A stretch of 64,000 nt of DNA from Lathyrus oleraceus. Taxonomy: Eukaryota > Streptophyta > Magnoliopsida > Fabales > Fabaceae. Of the stretch, positions 23,633 to 34,324 are shown one piece after another (positions within the stretch are counted from its first letter, which is position 1; every line of letters begins with the position of its first letter). Under the pieces are notes generated by a model. That model did no database searches. It saw nothing but the letters and a program-made list of their open reading frames with translations, and had not been told where the DNA came from. Both the position numbers and the translations under genes were made by a program. The stretch is taken from NCBI RefSeq assembly GCF_024323335.1, contig NC_066582.1, forward strand, positions 95,635,444-95,699,443, written 5' to 3'.

Positions 23633-26023
23633 CTACAGATGATCCACCAATTTATACTCTGACTTTTTGATGATTCGTAAAAATTCCTCAGCATCATCAT
23701 CAAGTTTACCTTCCGACCCCGCAGGCGTCGGTGTCACCACAGGAGTATTTCCATCCACCACAGCCTTCCCTTTTGCCCTGGCTAAAGCCTCGGCCTTTTC
23801 TTTTTTATCTTTTTCTTCTTCTCCCCTCCTTAACGCATCAGGAGCAAACAGTCTTCCACTGCGAGTGAAACCGCTGGGACCGGCATTATCCACCTTTAGC
23901 ACGGTGGTTTCACTTGCAGTCTGCTCTTCTATTTTCTCCCCGTTGCAATAGACCTCCCCACCATAATGCCACGGCACGGCATCATCTTTGTCGTAGGGAA
24001 TTGGCCCAGGCACCGTGATGGTAACTGGAGCCTCTTCAACAAGGTTCGACAAATCCACCGGGTCATAATAGATCGTTATGGTGGAGACCTCTTCCTCTTC
24101 TTTATCAGCCCTCTCAACCATGATAATCCCCTCGTCCATCAGACCTTGGACACACTTCCTCAGAAGCTCACACCCATTCATAGAACTAGTGCACTCAGCA
24201 CAACCAGAATCACAACCCGTAGAGACCCCATTTAACAGCAACTGTCTCTTTACCTCAGCCAAAGGAGTCTTCAACTGATCAATAGACAACAACCCAACTC
24301 GACCCTCCTCGGAGATTGCATTCACCCCCCTTTGACCATGCGCGAGCATGGGATTAGCATTGACATTGGGAGATGGTGCAAAGTTGATTACTTTTGAATC
24401 CACCAGGTCTTGAACTGTGTGCTTAAAAGCTTTACAATTCTCAATATTATGTCCGGGCGCACCGGAGTGGAATTCACATTTGGTATTTTCATCATAATTG
24501 GCTGGCCTTTGATCAGGTCTCAAAGGTGCCAGAGTCCTGGTTTGCACAAGCCCCAAGTCCATCAGCTTTTTAAACAGAAAAGCGTAGGTCACCGGAGGTC
24601 TGTCAAATTGCCTATCCATACCTCTTCCCCTTACCTGATAACCAGCCCTCTGAGGCTTCTGCTGGAAGGGTTGCCTTTGCTGTTGAGATTGTTGTTGTTG
24701 CGGTTGCTGTTGTTGTTCAGCAGGAATGGTTACCGCAGCATTGTGCTGGAAGTAACGGTCCCTACTGGGTCCACGCTGTGAGTACACAGCACTAGTATCT
24801 CCTTCTTTCTTCCTCTGCCCACCATTATTACCGAATGGCTTCTTAGACCCTGAAGAAGACGCAGATGCAGTACCCTGAATCTTGCCAAGCTTCAACCAAC
24901 TTTCTATCCTTTCCCCAGCCACCACAATATCAGAGAAGTTGGTCACCGGACAACCAACCATTCTCTCAGCAAACGGCCCCTGCAGGGTCCCCATGAAGAG
25001 ATCTGACATCTCACGATCAACCAGAGGAGGTTGCACTCTTGCAGCCAATTCTCTCCATGGTTGGGCATATTCCTTATACCCTTCATTATTCTTTTGAGAC
25101 ATACCCTGCAACTGGGTACGACTCGGAGCCATGTCAGCATTAAACTGATACTGCTTGAAGAAAGCATCCCCAAGATCCTGCCAGTTCTTAATGTCAGAAG
25201 ATTTGAGTTTGGTATACCATTCCAAGGAGCCTCCGGACAGGCTGTCCTGGAAAAAGTACATCCACATCTGGTCCATTGTATATGCAGAAATCTTGCGGAC
25301 AAAGGCCTGAAGGTGCGTCTCCGGGCAAGAACTCCCATTATATCGATCGAATGTGGGTGCTTTGAACTTCTGTGGGATCACAATCCCTTCAACCAGCCCC
25401 ATATTGGACATGTTCACCACCCCAGGAGTGGCATAGCTCTCAAGCACCTTGATCTTTTCAGCCAGCAGCTGAATCTCCTTGTTCTGAGGTGGAGCACTAT
25501 AGGGAACAAACGGTTCATTCTGCATCGAAAACTGGTCAGCCTCCCTGTCTTCCTCCTGGTCTTCATCAAACCCGTAGAATGGAGGCACAAAATTATCCTT
25601 CAGATTCTGACTCGGCCCAGGTTGACCACCAGCACCGAAACCACCAGCATTATTCACAATACCAACAGTCGTCCTCTTTCCGCCGTCACGAGACCCCAGC
25701 CCCTGGTTGGAGACTCCATCCAGGTTCACACCACTGTTTGCTGCAGAAGCCCGCTCGAGCTTTTCAACTTTGTCTGCTAGAGCCTTCTGACCAACTGCAA
25801 ATCCTTGCATGATGTTGATCAGCTCAGTCATTTTGTCCTTTAGCTCGAGGATGTCTGTACTAGGAAGCTCCATGAGTCTGGGAGTATTGCGTCTGGTATA
25901 ATATCTGTGAGGGCGTGTTGAGTGCAAAGGTACAGTTCTACGAGCACGAGCAATGATTCCTGAAACAATCAAGCACATTAGTAATAGATACCTGCAAAAC
26001 AAAACACAAGTTATTATGATCAT
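23633..26023 (-). CDS. gag: Ogre gag
   Basis: A frame of up to 796 codons. The retrotransposon gag core is at about 220-375 (KAPTFDRYNG, FFQDSLSGGSLEWY, NADMAP, YKEYAQPWRELA). A glutamine-rich tract lies at about 436-455. A zinc-knuckle-like CEFHSGAPGHNIENC at about 516-530 has His in the second position, so it is C-H-H-C rather than C-C-H-C. The first 50 residues are hydrophobic or basic and may be non-coding leader; the methionine at 25873 (MELPSTDILELKDKM) is an alternative start at the head of a predicted coiled coil. The frame ends in TAG, immediately continued by protease. Gag forms the virus-like particle and binds the RNA. Confidence 0.92.
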   Translation of the reverse strand: MIIITCVLFCRYLLLMCLIVSGIIARARRTVPLHSTRPHRYYTRRNTPRLMELPSTDILELKDKMTELINIMQGFAVGQKALADKVEKLERASAANSGVNLDGVSNQGLGSRDGGKRTTVGIVNNAGGFGAGGQPGPSQNLKDNFVPPFYGFDEDQEEDREADQFSMQNEPFVPYSAPPQNKEIQLLAEKIKVLESYATPGVVNMSNMGLVEGIVIPQKFKAPTFDRYNGSSCPETHLQAFVRKISAYTMDQMWMYFFQDSLSGGSLEWYTKLKSSDIKNWQDLGDAFFKQYQFNADMAPSRTQLQGMSQKNNEGYKEYAQPWRELAARVQPPLVDREMSDLFMGTLQGPFAERMVGCPVTNFSDIVVAGERIESWLKLGKIQGTASASSSGSKKPFGNNGGQRKKEGDTSAVYSQRGPSRDRYFQHNAAVTIPAEQQQQPQQQQSQQQRQPFQQKPQRAGYQVRGRGMDRQFDRPPVTYAFLFKKLMDLGLVQTRTLAPLRPDQRPANYDENTKCEFHSGAPGHNIENCKAFKHTVQDLVDSKVINFAPSPNVNANPMLAHGQRGVNAISEEGRVGLLSIDQLKTPLAEVKRQLLLNGVSTGCDSGCAECTSSMNGCELLRKCVQGLMDEGIIMVERADKEEEEVSTITIYYDPVDLSNLVEEAPVTITVPGPIPYDKDDAVPWHYGGEVYCNGEKIEEQTASETTVLKVDNAGPSGFTRSGRLFAPDALRRGEEEKDKKEKAEALARAKGKAVVDGNTPVVTPTPAGSEGKLDDDAEEFLRIIKKSEYKLVDHL

Positions 26024-26399
26024 GCATGAATGCAGTGTCTATCCATATGAAGGACACTTTGTCTCTCGATCCTGGCATCATCGAGACAAACAATAATCCG
26101 ACACCAATATTCTGATATGCAGTGTTTGATTTCATCGTGCAGATCGGAGATATGTGATTTAGCATGATACCCCCAACCATGTGTGTGCTTGTGTGAGTGC
26201 ATACGGTAAAGCAGATAAAGCTTGTAAACCAATCACTGAATGAAAGACCACCATCACATAGCAAAAAGTGCACAAACAGTGCCATAGTCATACATCAAAT
26301 CAGATAAAATTCAAATACAATCCTCCGAAATCAGGAAAGAAATACAAGCAAGTAGATTCCGTCAACAAGCCTGACGGTAACCCACAACAAATGAAAGAT
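26024..26399 (-). other. Spacer between ORF1-like frame and gag (young Ogre)
   Basis: About 376 bases with no supported gene. In element orientation, a pyrimidine-rich stretch with AG dinucleotides lies near its end; a splice acceptor cannot be excluded. Confidence 0.5.
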
Positions 26400-26963
26400 C
26401 TAGCCGGATGAGGGTCCCACAGATGGCCCTATCTCATCTTCCATCCTCGCGAACTCTGCGGAGAACCTGAGCTCGGTGTTCTCCTGCTGTAGTCTCCCCA
26501 CTTCCTTCTGATGAATCTTCATCTGCCTGAAGTAGTGATCTCTCTGTGCCATGTAATGATCTCTCTCGGCGATAATCTTTGCTTTCTCCGCTTCCCACCC
26601 TGCAGCGAGGACTCTGGCTCTGGCATCCCTCTGATCTCTGACAAGGGTTTGCCTCCTCTTCTCATCCTCAATGACCTTTGACGCTCTGAATAGCTTCTCC
26701 TTAGTGATGTCATGCTCCCTGTTGGATGATGCTAAGGCCTGACTAACCTTCCCATAATAGGCAGTATCCATCTCAAAGCGCTTTGCTTCAAGGGCATGCC
26801 GCTTGTCTTGATCTTCCATCTTCACTTTGATCTCCTGGTTAACCCTCTGAACCCGAGCAACACTCATCTCCAATTCCGCCTTCTCTGCGAGCAACTGATC
26901 TCTCTCCCGCTTCATCTCTAAGAACTCATCCATGCTAACAGTAGAAGGAGTCTCCTCAATCAA
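26400..26963 (-). CDS. Coiled-coil ORF1 remnant of young Ogre
   Basis: 187 codons, starting MIEETPSTVSMDEF. The protein is almost entirely charged heptad-like helix from residue 12 to about 165 (for example KRERDQLLAEKAELEMS) and ends GPSVGPSSG. It sits where Ogre ORF1 lies, between the primer site and gag, and resembles only the coiled-coil tail of the host ORF1 (LEDALTKMKQERDMWEEW). The large globular part of ORF1 seen at 39483-40700 is absent. Either this subfamily uses a tail-only ORF1 or the gene was truncated. Function is unknown; multimerisation is a guess from the coil. Confidence 0.75.
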   Translation of the reverse strand: MIEETPSTVSMDEFLEMKRERDQLLAEKAELEMSVARVQRVNQEIKVKMEDQDKRHALEAKRFEMDTAYYGKVSQALASSNREHDITKEKLFRASKVIEDEKRRQTLVRDQRDARARVLAAGWEAEKAKIIAERDHYMAQRDHYFRQMKIHQKEVGRLQQENTELRFSAEFARMEDEIGPSVGPSSG

Positions 26964-27049
26964 CGGATACCAAGATCACCTCCAGGAAATGGTAGAAGTG
27001 TAACCTCAATTCTCTTCCGCAACCAATCATCAAATAGAGGAAAATACCT

Positions 27050-27067
27050 TCCCCAGCAGAGTCGCCA
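27050..27067 (-). promoter_or_regulatory. Primer binding site of young Ogre (tRNA-Arg type)
   Basis: TGGCGACTCTGCTGGGGA on the minus strand, two bases past the end of the 5' LTR at 27070. Confidence 0.92.
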
Positions 27068-27069
27068 GC

Positions 27070-30000
27070 TGTCGCATCCGCGAAAAAACAACCGGCGGGA
27101 CTCAAATAAAAACACAACACAGAGCCGCCACTGCGCGTTATTTATCCCAAAGTAGGGAAAGGAAACGCTCAGAGAAACCTGGAAAGGAAATGGTCTTGCG
27201 ACCAAAGAGAAAGGGTAAGGGAGTCGGTTACGCAAGGGGAAGGTATTAGCACCCCTCACGTCCGTCGTACTCGACGGGATCCACGTTCTAAAATAAAGAA
27301 TAGGTTGTTAAAACATCACACACACACACACAAGGAAACGCAGGTGGGGTTTAAGAGAAGGGAGCTCGATAGGACGTCGCGTCCTATGCCTACATATCTC
27401 GTCTGGAACGAGAATCAGAGCCACTGTAGTTCGGCTTACGCACGCCAAACAACACACGCACCCAAACAGGCAAACGTGGAGCCTGACAACCACTCGATGG
27501 AATTACGTCAGCATCCGAACCAAAACACATACAAAAGGGCAAACGTGGAGCCCAACAGCCAATCACTGGACTTACGTCAGCATCCTAACCCAACACACAA
27601 CAGATAACAGGTAAACACACACAAAAAAGAAAAAAAAGTGCCCGGAGAGACCTCGCACGGTCTCCTGCCTACATACCTCGTCTGGAACGAGGATCAGGGC
27701 GATGTAGTTCCCCCTCAAGGGAAAGAAAATCTAGCCAGAAACCGAGGGAAGACACACTACCAGGGAGCTGGACTCGAGCCTAGTGTTGTCATGCATCGTT
27801 ACCCTACGTTCAGGTTTCTACCTACTTGCACAACTGCAAGCTACTCCTATCCAGGAAGCAAGCATACAAGCATACAAACAGAACAACCCAAGCATTTCAA
27901 ACAAATATTCACAAAGCACACACTATAACCAATCAAGTGGGCTCAAACAATGGGTTTGACTGCCGAAGCAAGTCATCTGTACAGGCTGTGTTTGCTCTTA
28001 ACCTTGCCATTACGAGGCTAAGGTGAAGCAGATGAAAAGGTGAAGTGAGGATGAGACCTCACAGCTCTTATCCCTAACCAGGGAGAGCTTCTGACAAAGG
28101 AGCGTGGGTCCAGAATGGAGGGACCCTTCTACGCTCAAAGACTCTGACTCGATTGTGCAACAGCACGAGATCTTGGGTTTGTGTCCCAATGCATCAACAC
28201 ACAGCCGTGTGAGCAGAGGGACGACTCACAGAATAGTGGGGGATAGATTGCATATCCCTTGGCTTCCACCAATTGCCTCATAGAGGACTTCACCTGCTTA
28301 GGCACAATTTTAAACAACCACAATCATTGCCTCTTAAGGAGGACTTCAGACATTTTGCCCGGCCAAATAACAGACCGGGTCTCCAGACTACATGAAGAAT
28401 AGAAGTCCTACCTCAAGTGGTTTAAAAACCAAGCAGCAGCAAGCAAGTTCTTAAAGAACTGTAAGCGACTAAATGTACCTGAAATCAATCAAGTATCATC
28501 AGTACTCAGACAGACAACAACGAACAGCAAATGTTAATCAGTCAGACTATACAAATTAATGCACACAAAGGCAAGCTATAAGCTCAAGCTCAAGCTTCAC
28601 AACCTACAAAACAAATCCCAATTAGTTCTCAACATCAAACAACATCAACTTAATTGACTTGGTTCAATCTCCTTAAGCATTATGCTTTTCATCCTGAAAA
28701 AATCAAGCAAATGTGAGACACTGGACCCTTAGGCCAAGCCTAGGGTCCAAAAGAGAGAAAAAATTCTAAACAGCAAGGGATCTTCAACCAAAATCAAATT
28801 AATGCAATTCAAAAGCAAGAGCAATTAATCCCATACTCATATCACTCATCATATTCATTTCATGACCAAAACAAGTCAAACTAGGTCAAACATAACACCA
28901 AACATCCAAACAGAATGACTTCAACCAAATCCATATCAAAACAATTCCAAAAATCCTCAAATAATTTACACCTAATCAGGACATATTCAAGGTATAGCAT
29001 GTCAATTTTTAGCTCAATTGGACAAAAGGAACTATGTCAATGAAAATCAAGAAAAACAGACACAAATATATGAGCCAAATCACAACATCAACACATGCAT
29101 TCACTTCCAAAATTCATAAGTCAATGAAAACAATAAAGAAATGAATGGGACCAAAACAGGGATGTCCTACAATGTGTCTACAACCAGCATACCAAATTTC
29201 ATGTTTATCTAAAACCATATGAGCATTGCACAAAGATATTCCAAACATATGTCACATGAACTTGCACATTTGACCAACAGAGATGAAAAGTTCCAATCAA
29301 ATTGAAAATGCCACATAAAAATCCAGAAATATTCATATAGCATCTTAACATGTTAATGATCTATCATACAAAATTTCAATCCATTCTAACCAGCATAGGC
29401 TAGGCAAATAATTTCATGAAGTTGTCCTAATTAGGTGTGACACAAATTGTCACACCTAAGTTCAAAAAATCATATCTTACTCCACAGGTATCCAAAATTC
29501 ACAAAATTTATATGTAAATCACCAGCAACATGTCTACAATCACCACAAAAAATTTCATGCATTTCTTTTAAGGTATGAGCATTTCACATTAAAAATGGTA
29601 AAACATGTCAAAATTACACACAAAAATGACATAGGTCAAACATCCCTAAGCAAAGTCAACTTTCCATCATGCACAACTTCTAAAATCATATCCATAAAAT
29701 TCTAGAGACAAAATGGGAACTATAGAAAAAATCCTCATATTTTTCTGATCAACCAATATTTTTTTATGATTTTTCTAAGATTAAAATGAATTATGTAATA
29801 ATTATTAAGTGTTTTATTTAAATTAATTGGAATCAGTGGCATTGTTGTAAATATGCGCCCAGGAGCCAAAACGCGCAGTTTAAATAATTGAGGTGGCAAG
29901 CGCTGGTTGGCTGGTTTTGGCGCAAAACACAAATTCAAATTGCCAGGCCAGAACAATGGATCAAACACTGTAAATTTCCAGATTTCTCATCATCTTCATC

Positions 30001-32099
30001 AATATTTTCCAGAAATTCGCATGAACACATGAGCACTAAAACTCAACCAAAATCTACAAACGAATAGTCATTGGAAGGGTCTCGTCCTCAGGATCTCAAA
30101 TATGCAAACGATTTCAACTAATTCTCCCTAAATTCTTTGGATCGAGCAAATTAGGTTTTGGTGTCAAAGCTTCTAATCACGATTTCTCTCAACTCACTCA
30201 ACCATTCCAAAATCTAAAGTCATCATGATTATCTACATCAAACACACTACAAAACGCATATGAACATTCACCAATCCATGAGATTCGATTTCTAACCTTG
30301 ATTCGAAGGCAGTGTTGAAATTGGAGCTTTCAAGGTGTTTTGATGCGAAACAGATGGAGAACAAGCTTCAAGAAGTTGACTGGAATGCTCAGGATCAATT
30401 GCAATGGCTTCTAGAAGAAGAAATCTTGATTCACCATTGATGGACCTTGCATGGACAGTCGCGAATGGATGCTCCTTTCAATCCAATGTTCCAAAACAGT
30501 TGCAGATGATGATGAGTGGAAGTTGCAGCAAGAAGAATTTCGCAAATTGATCAAGAATTGAGAGAGTTTTGATCAATTGAAGTTCTATATGGTTCTTGAG
30601 AATTTGGGAGAATTTGAAGAATTTGAGATTGATTTTGGGGAATTGTGAAATCTGTTAGAGTTTGTTATGATTAAGCTTAAGTACCTCCCATTAATCAAGC
30701 TCCTTAATCATCTTAATTAACATAATGCAATGTTTAGCAAAATGTCATTTTCCAAACTAAGGGCAAAATGGTAACTTCACATGCCAGCTCATTGACAGCT
30801 CATTGACAGCTCACACACTCTCAAAATGACATGTGTGAGCTGTTGCAACTTGTCTCATGTTGATTGGATGTGTATTTTGGAAATTCACTATGTGATGGCA
30901 GTTTGTTCATTTTTTCAAGTTCATTTCAAAAGTCAATTCTCAAACCACAAGGCCTTGGCATGTTATGAGCATTCCAACAATTTTCAAATGTCATTTGTGA
31001 AGTGTTGCAAAAATCCCCATTCCAAAATTCTCATTATTTCTCAAGTTGGACAATTTTGCCCCTGGACTTTTAACTATACAGTTGAAATTTGACTTTTTGC
31101 ATTGACCATTTTTGAAGAAATCCAATTATGCACCATGAAAGTACATGTCAAATGGAGTTTGTGCATAAAAAGAACATCCAATTTGGACACTCCATGTGGA
31201 AGTTATGCCCTCCTGATTATGGGTCATTTTTGAAATTCACTGGACCATATCTTGCCAACCATACATGGGAATTTCAAGTTCTTGGACTTTTTGGAAAGGT
31301 GAGAACAAGATCTACAACTTTCATGTTGAAAAAATTTTCATTTGAAGCTTCCTTGGACATGTAATTTTGAGGTCAAAAACTTTCCATTTTTGGAAACTTC
31401 CATTACAAGTCACTTACTATTTTTGGCAATTTTTGTCCTGACTTGATTTTCTCCATTCTTGAGCTTTGCAATGTCAAATAACACTTGTTTCAACATGAAG
31501 GAAGTGTATCCAACTCAATTCCACCTCCAAATCCATAAAATCAAGCACAGTTGACCATAGTTGACTTTTTAACTGATAGATGAGTTTGGTCATGCATTGA
31601 TCAATCTGAGCCCCAATCCTCTGATGAAATGGCTCAAGGGTGAAACCCTAGCCTCAATAAGCACAATATAATCATAAAATGATCCTCATATACATCATAG
31701 ACCCCACCTCCTGATCATGCCCTGATTGGCCCAGTGCAACTGATTAGGGTTGACCAGTGGTCAAAACCCTAATCTCAAGGAATCCTGATCAAACTCCTGA
31801 TTCTGCTGATGATAACAAACCATGATGATGATGATGTATCACTTCAATCAAGATGAAGACCAATATCCTTCGAGAATCATGAAACCCTAATTCATAGCCC
31901 AATCCTCAAATGGCCAATGATCAATCAATAAAACCCTAGCTTGCACTTTGACTTCCTCATCTTCTGAACCAGACTTGGGAGGATGGTTTGCATAATGTAA
32001 CCACATGATATGCAATATGTAATGCCTAATGACCTAAAAATGATATGTAATATGTTAATGCTAGTCCCAAGAGAGGAGGGCAAATTTTGAGGTGTTACA
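27070..32099 (-). repeat. Young Ogre 5' LTR
   Basis: 5,030 bases, co-linear with 10469-15484. Differences include a longer CA run, an extra A near 29785, an 11-base duplication of GCTCATTGACA near 30790 and about 22 substitutions. This is the promoter copy for the element. Confidence 0.95.
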
Positions 32100-32104
32100 C
32101 ACTT
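32100..32104. repeat. Target-site duplication CACTT, right copy
   Basis: Matches 10464-10468 and closes the young Ogre insertion. Confidence 0.92.
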
Positions 32105-34310
32105 CACCAACTAAGACTCTGATGTTGAACCAAATGTCACAACATTGTGTTTTAACATCTAGCTGTTGAATTCAACTCCTTCTTCTGCCACTTGAAAGAA
32201 CTTCCTCCCTTCACAGAACAAGAGTTCAATGTTCTCATAGACTTGATTGTGGAACCAAGTTTGAGTAAACATCCTCCATCCTGCAGGTTTGCAGTTAAGT
32301 CATCCAAGCTCACACCTTGATGAATCCCTGCTTCTTTTCCAAAGACATCAGACACTCTGATGCATGAGTCTTCAAAAGGACCAGTTAGAAACTATCCCTT
32401 CAGCTATACCAAGGATTCCACTTCCTAAAGCAAGGTTGTTTCCATGATGTCAAGACTGCTGCCACTTGTTCTTGACTCCATAGTGTACATTAGCTAATGC
32501 ACTTCCTTACTTAGATCAGAAGTAAACTGATCCAAGTAACCACCATCAGGACTATGATGTTTTCTTCTTCTTGTACACACCAAGGCTGAACATGTTTCTT
32601 GCCAGGAAACCTTTTCAGAGATCACATGCTTTTGCTGCCACCAAAGTGATAGATCATAAACCAATGTACTATCCTTCCTGTGATTCTGCACAGGATCTTG
32701 AAGATGAGATGTTCCAACATCTTTCAAAACATCATTTATCTTGAGCTCCAAGGATAATCAATTAAATACTTGTACTTGGCACAAGTAGACATTGATCTTA
32801 AATCCTTTCCCAATATTCCTTTCAGATACTTCCACCATAAGACTACTTTTGAAAATACTCTTCTAGTGTCAACATCTTCTGCTTGCAAGCACCTCAACAG
32901 TTTTGAAGATCTTCCCAGATTAAATTCACCCTTAGGAATGAGAGAGATGAATTCTTCCTTGCAAATGTGTCACACAACCGCCAGAACCCATGTGACACAG
33001 GTCAACAGCCAACCAGACCCTAGGCTGACCGAACGTGAGGAGGTTAACCAAAACTCCCCCTCAAATTAACAATCATGGAAACTCCACACCAATATCCATG
33101 CATTGTACAGACATGTCTCAACATGACATACACCATCCCTACCAGTGGCAACTAACTCTATGAGTTATACCTATACATACTCCAATCACACCAATCAGAC
33201 TCCAGCTGACCATCAGTACTAGTGAAAGAGAACAGCACCAGTCAATAGTTGATATGCATTGCCAGAGCATACTACCTCACCCAACCTCTTAATCTTCATA
33301 TTCTCACTCCTTGAAAGAACTGCCACTTCTAAGCGTGGTGTTTGAATAACAAGATTCATCGTCCCAATCCTCTTAAATGAAATAACAATCAAGTTACCCC
33401 ATTACTGACTTCTAACATCCAGGGAACTTGTCTTCCAACACAACATAGTATTTCAGGGAACAACTATCCAATCCTGATCAATCTATAGGAATAAGATAGA
33501 CAGCAGGAAATTGCACCGTGTCACATCTCAACCATCTCCACTTCTAGAGATCAGACGTCTAAAAGTGACCTTCTTGAGCACACAAACAGTTGACCCTACC
33601 CTTGTCAACTTAGCACCCACAGATGTCTCCTCTTCCAGGTCAGGAGTAGGTTCCAAACAAGGTATCCCTTTGTTTGACACCTAAACACATCTGCTCTTCA
33701 ACCAGTAGCTGCATACTTGTTGAACAACATGTTCTAACATCGCATAGAACATTAGTTCCACCTCCTTGGAACAAACCCTCCTTGAAAATCTTCAAGGTCT
33801 TCATATACACTACCCAAGAGAGTAAAAGAATCAGTGATCAGGTGATTCTTACCATCCTGAAGTGAGAACGTCATGATGAGTGGACTTGAGGAGACTCAAG
33901 TATCTTTGACATCTTCAGTAGATTATGATGAAATCTTGAATACAGCAGCCTTTCATCCATATGAGGGGAACCTTCATCAGAGTTTGAGTTTAGCCAGGTA
34001 TTATGCAGCGGAAATCATAATACAACTCAATCTATGACCACACACTTCACCAGATCAGCCTCCAAGAACATACCAAGTTTGAGTATGTTTCAATACTAGC
34101 ACAGTTGTTCCACACAAAGGCCAATTGCCAACCTCCAGAGACAGGCACACACAGTTCCTGTCATGAATAGTCCATCCACCTACTTCAAGGGACCATTCAA
34201 GGAAATCACAGAACCTTCCACAGGTTCCAACATCAGTACTAGCATAACTCCTTGCAAGATACTAGAAAGTATCACCCATGGATCTCATCCTGAAACAGAA
34301 CAGGATGCCT
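32105..34310 (-). other. Copia internal region, 5' part, no recognisable gene
   Basis: About 2.2 kb where gag should lie. The longest minus-strand frames (32494-32751 and 32152-32355) show no gag, protease or integrase motif. I see only short unrelated frames, which supports a non-autonomous element. Confidence 0.6.
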
Positions 34311-34322
34311 GCTCTGATACCA
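34311..34322 (-). promoter_or_regulatory. Copia primer binding site (initiator Met tRNA)
   Basis: TGGTATCAGAGC on the minus strand, two bases past the LTR end at 34325. It is complementary to the 3' end of plant initiator tRNA-Met. Confidence 0.93.
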
Positions 34323-34324
34323 AT

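Larger units (their letters stand above)
10469..32099 (-). mobile_element. Young, nearly intact Ogre retrotransposon
   Basis: A 21.6 kb minus-strand Ty3/gypsy Tat/Ogre element with two LTRs of about 5.02 kb, a perfect 5-bp duplication, a tRNA-Arg-type primer site, a coiled-coil ORF1 remnant, gag, protease, RT-RNase H-integrase, a repeat-rich 3' UTR and a polypurine tract. LTRs start TGTAACACC and end GCGACA in element orientation. My eye count is about 22 differences plus a few small indels between the LTRs (about 99.5% identity), so the insertion is recent. All enzyme catalytic motifs are present. The unusual points are an amber codon between gag and pro, a reduced ORF1 and a glycine in the RT motif that usually reads VDYRDLN. 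Confidence 0.95.

Noticed and set aside
26960..27259. 99-codon frame across the 5' LTR end
   Set aside because: Most of it is LTR sequence that also occurs in the 3' LTR with a different continuation; it crosses the primer site.
32152..32751. Minus-strand frames as candidate copia gag
   Set aside because: No gag core, no CCHC knuckle and no continuity between frames.
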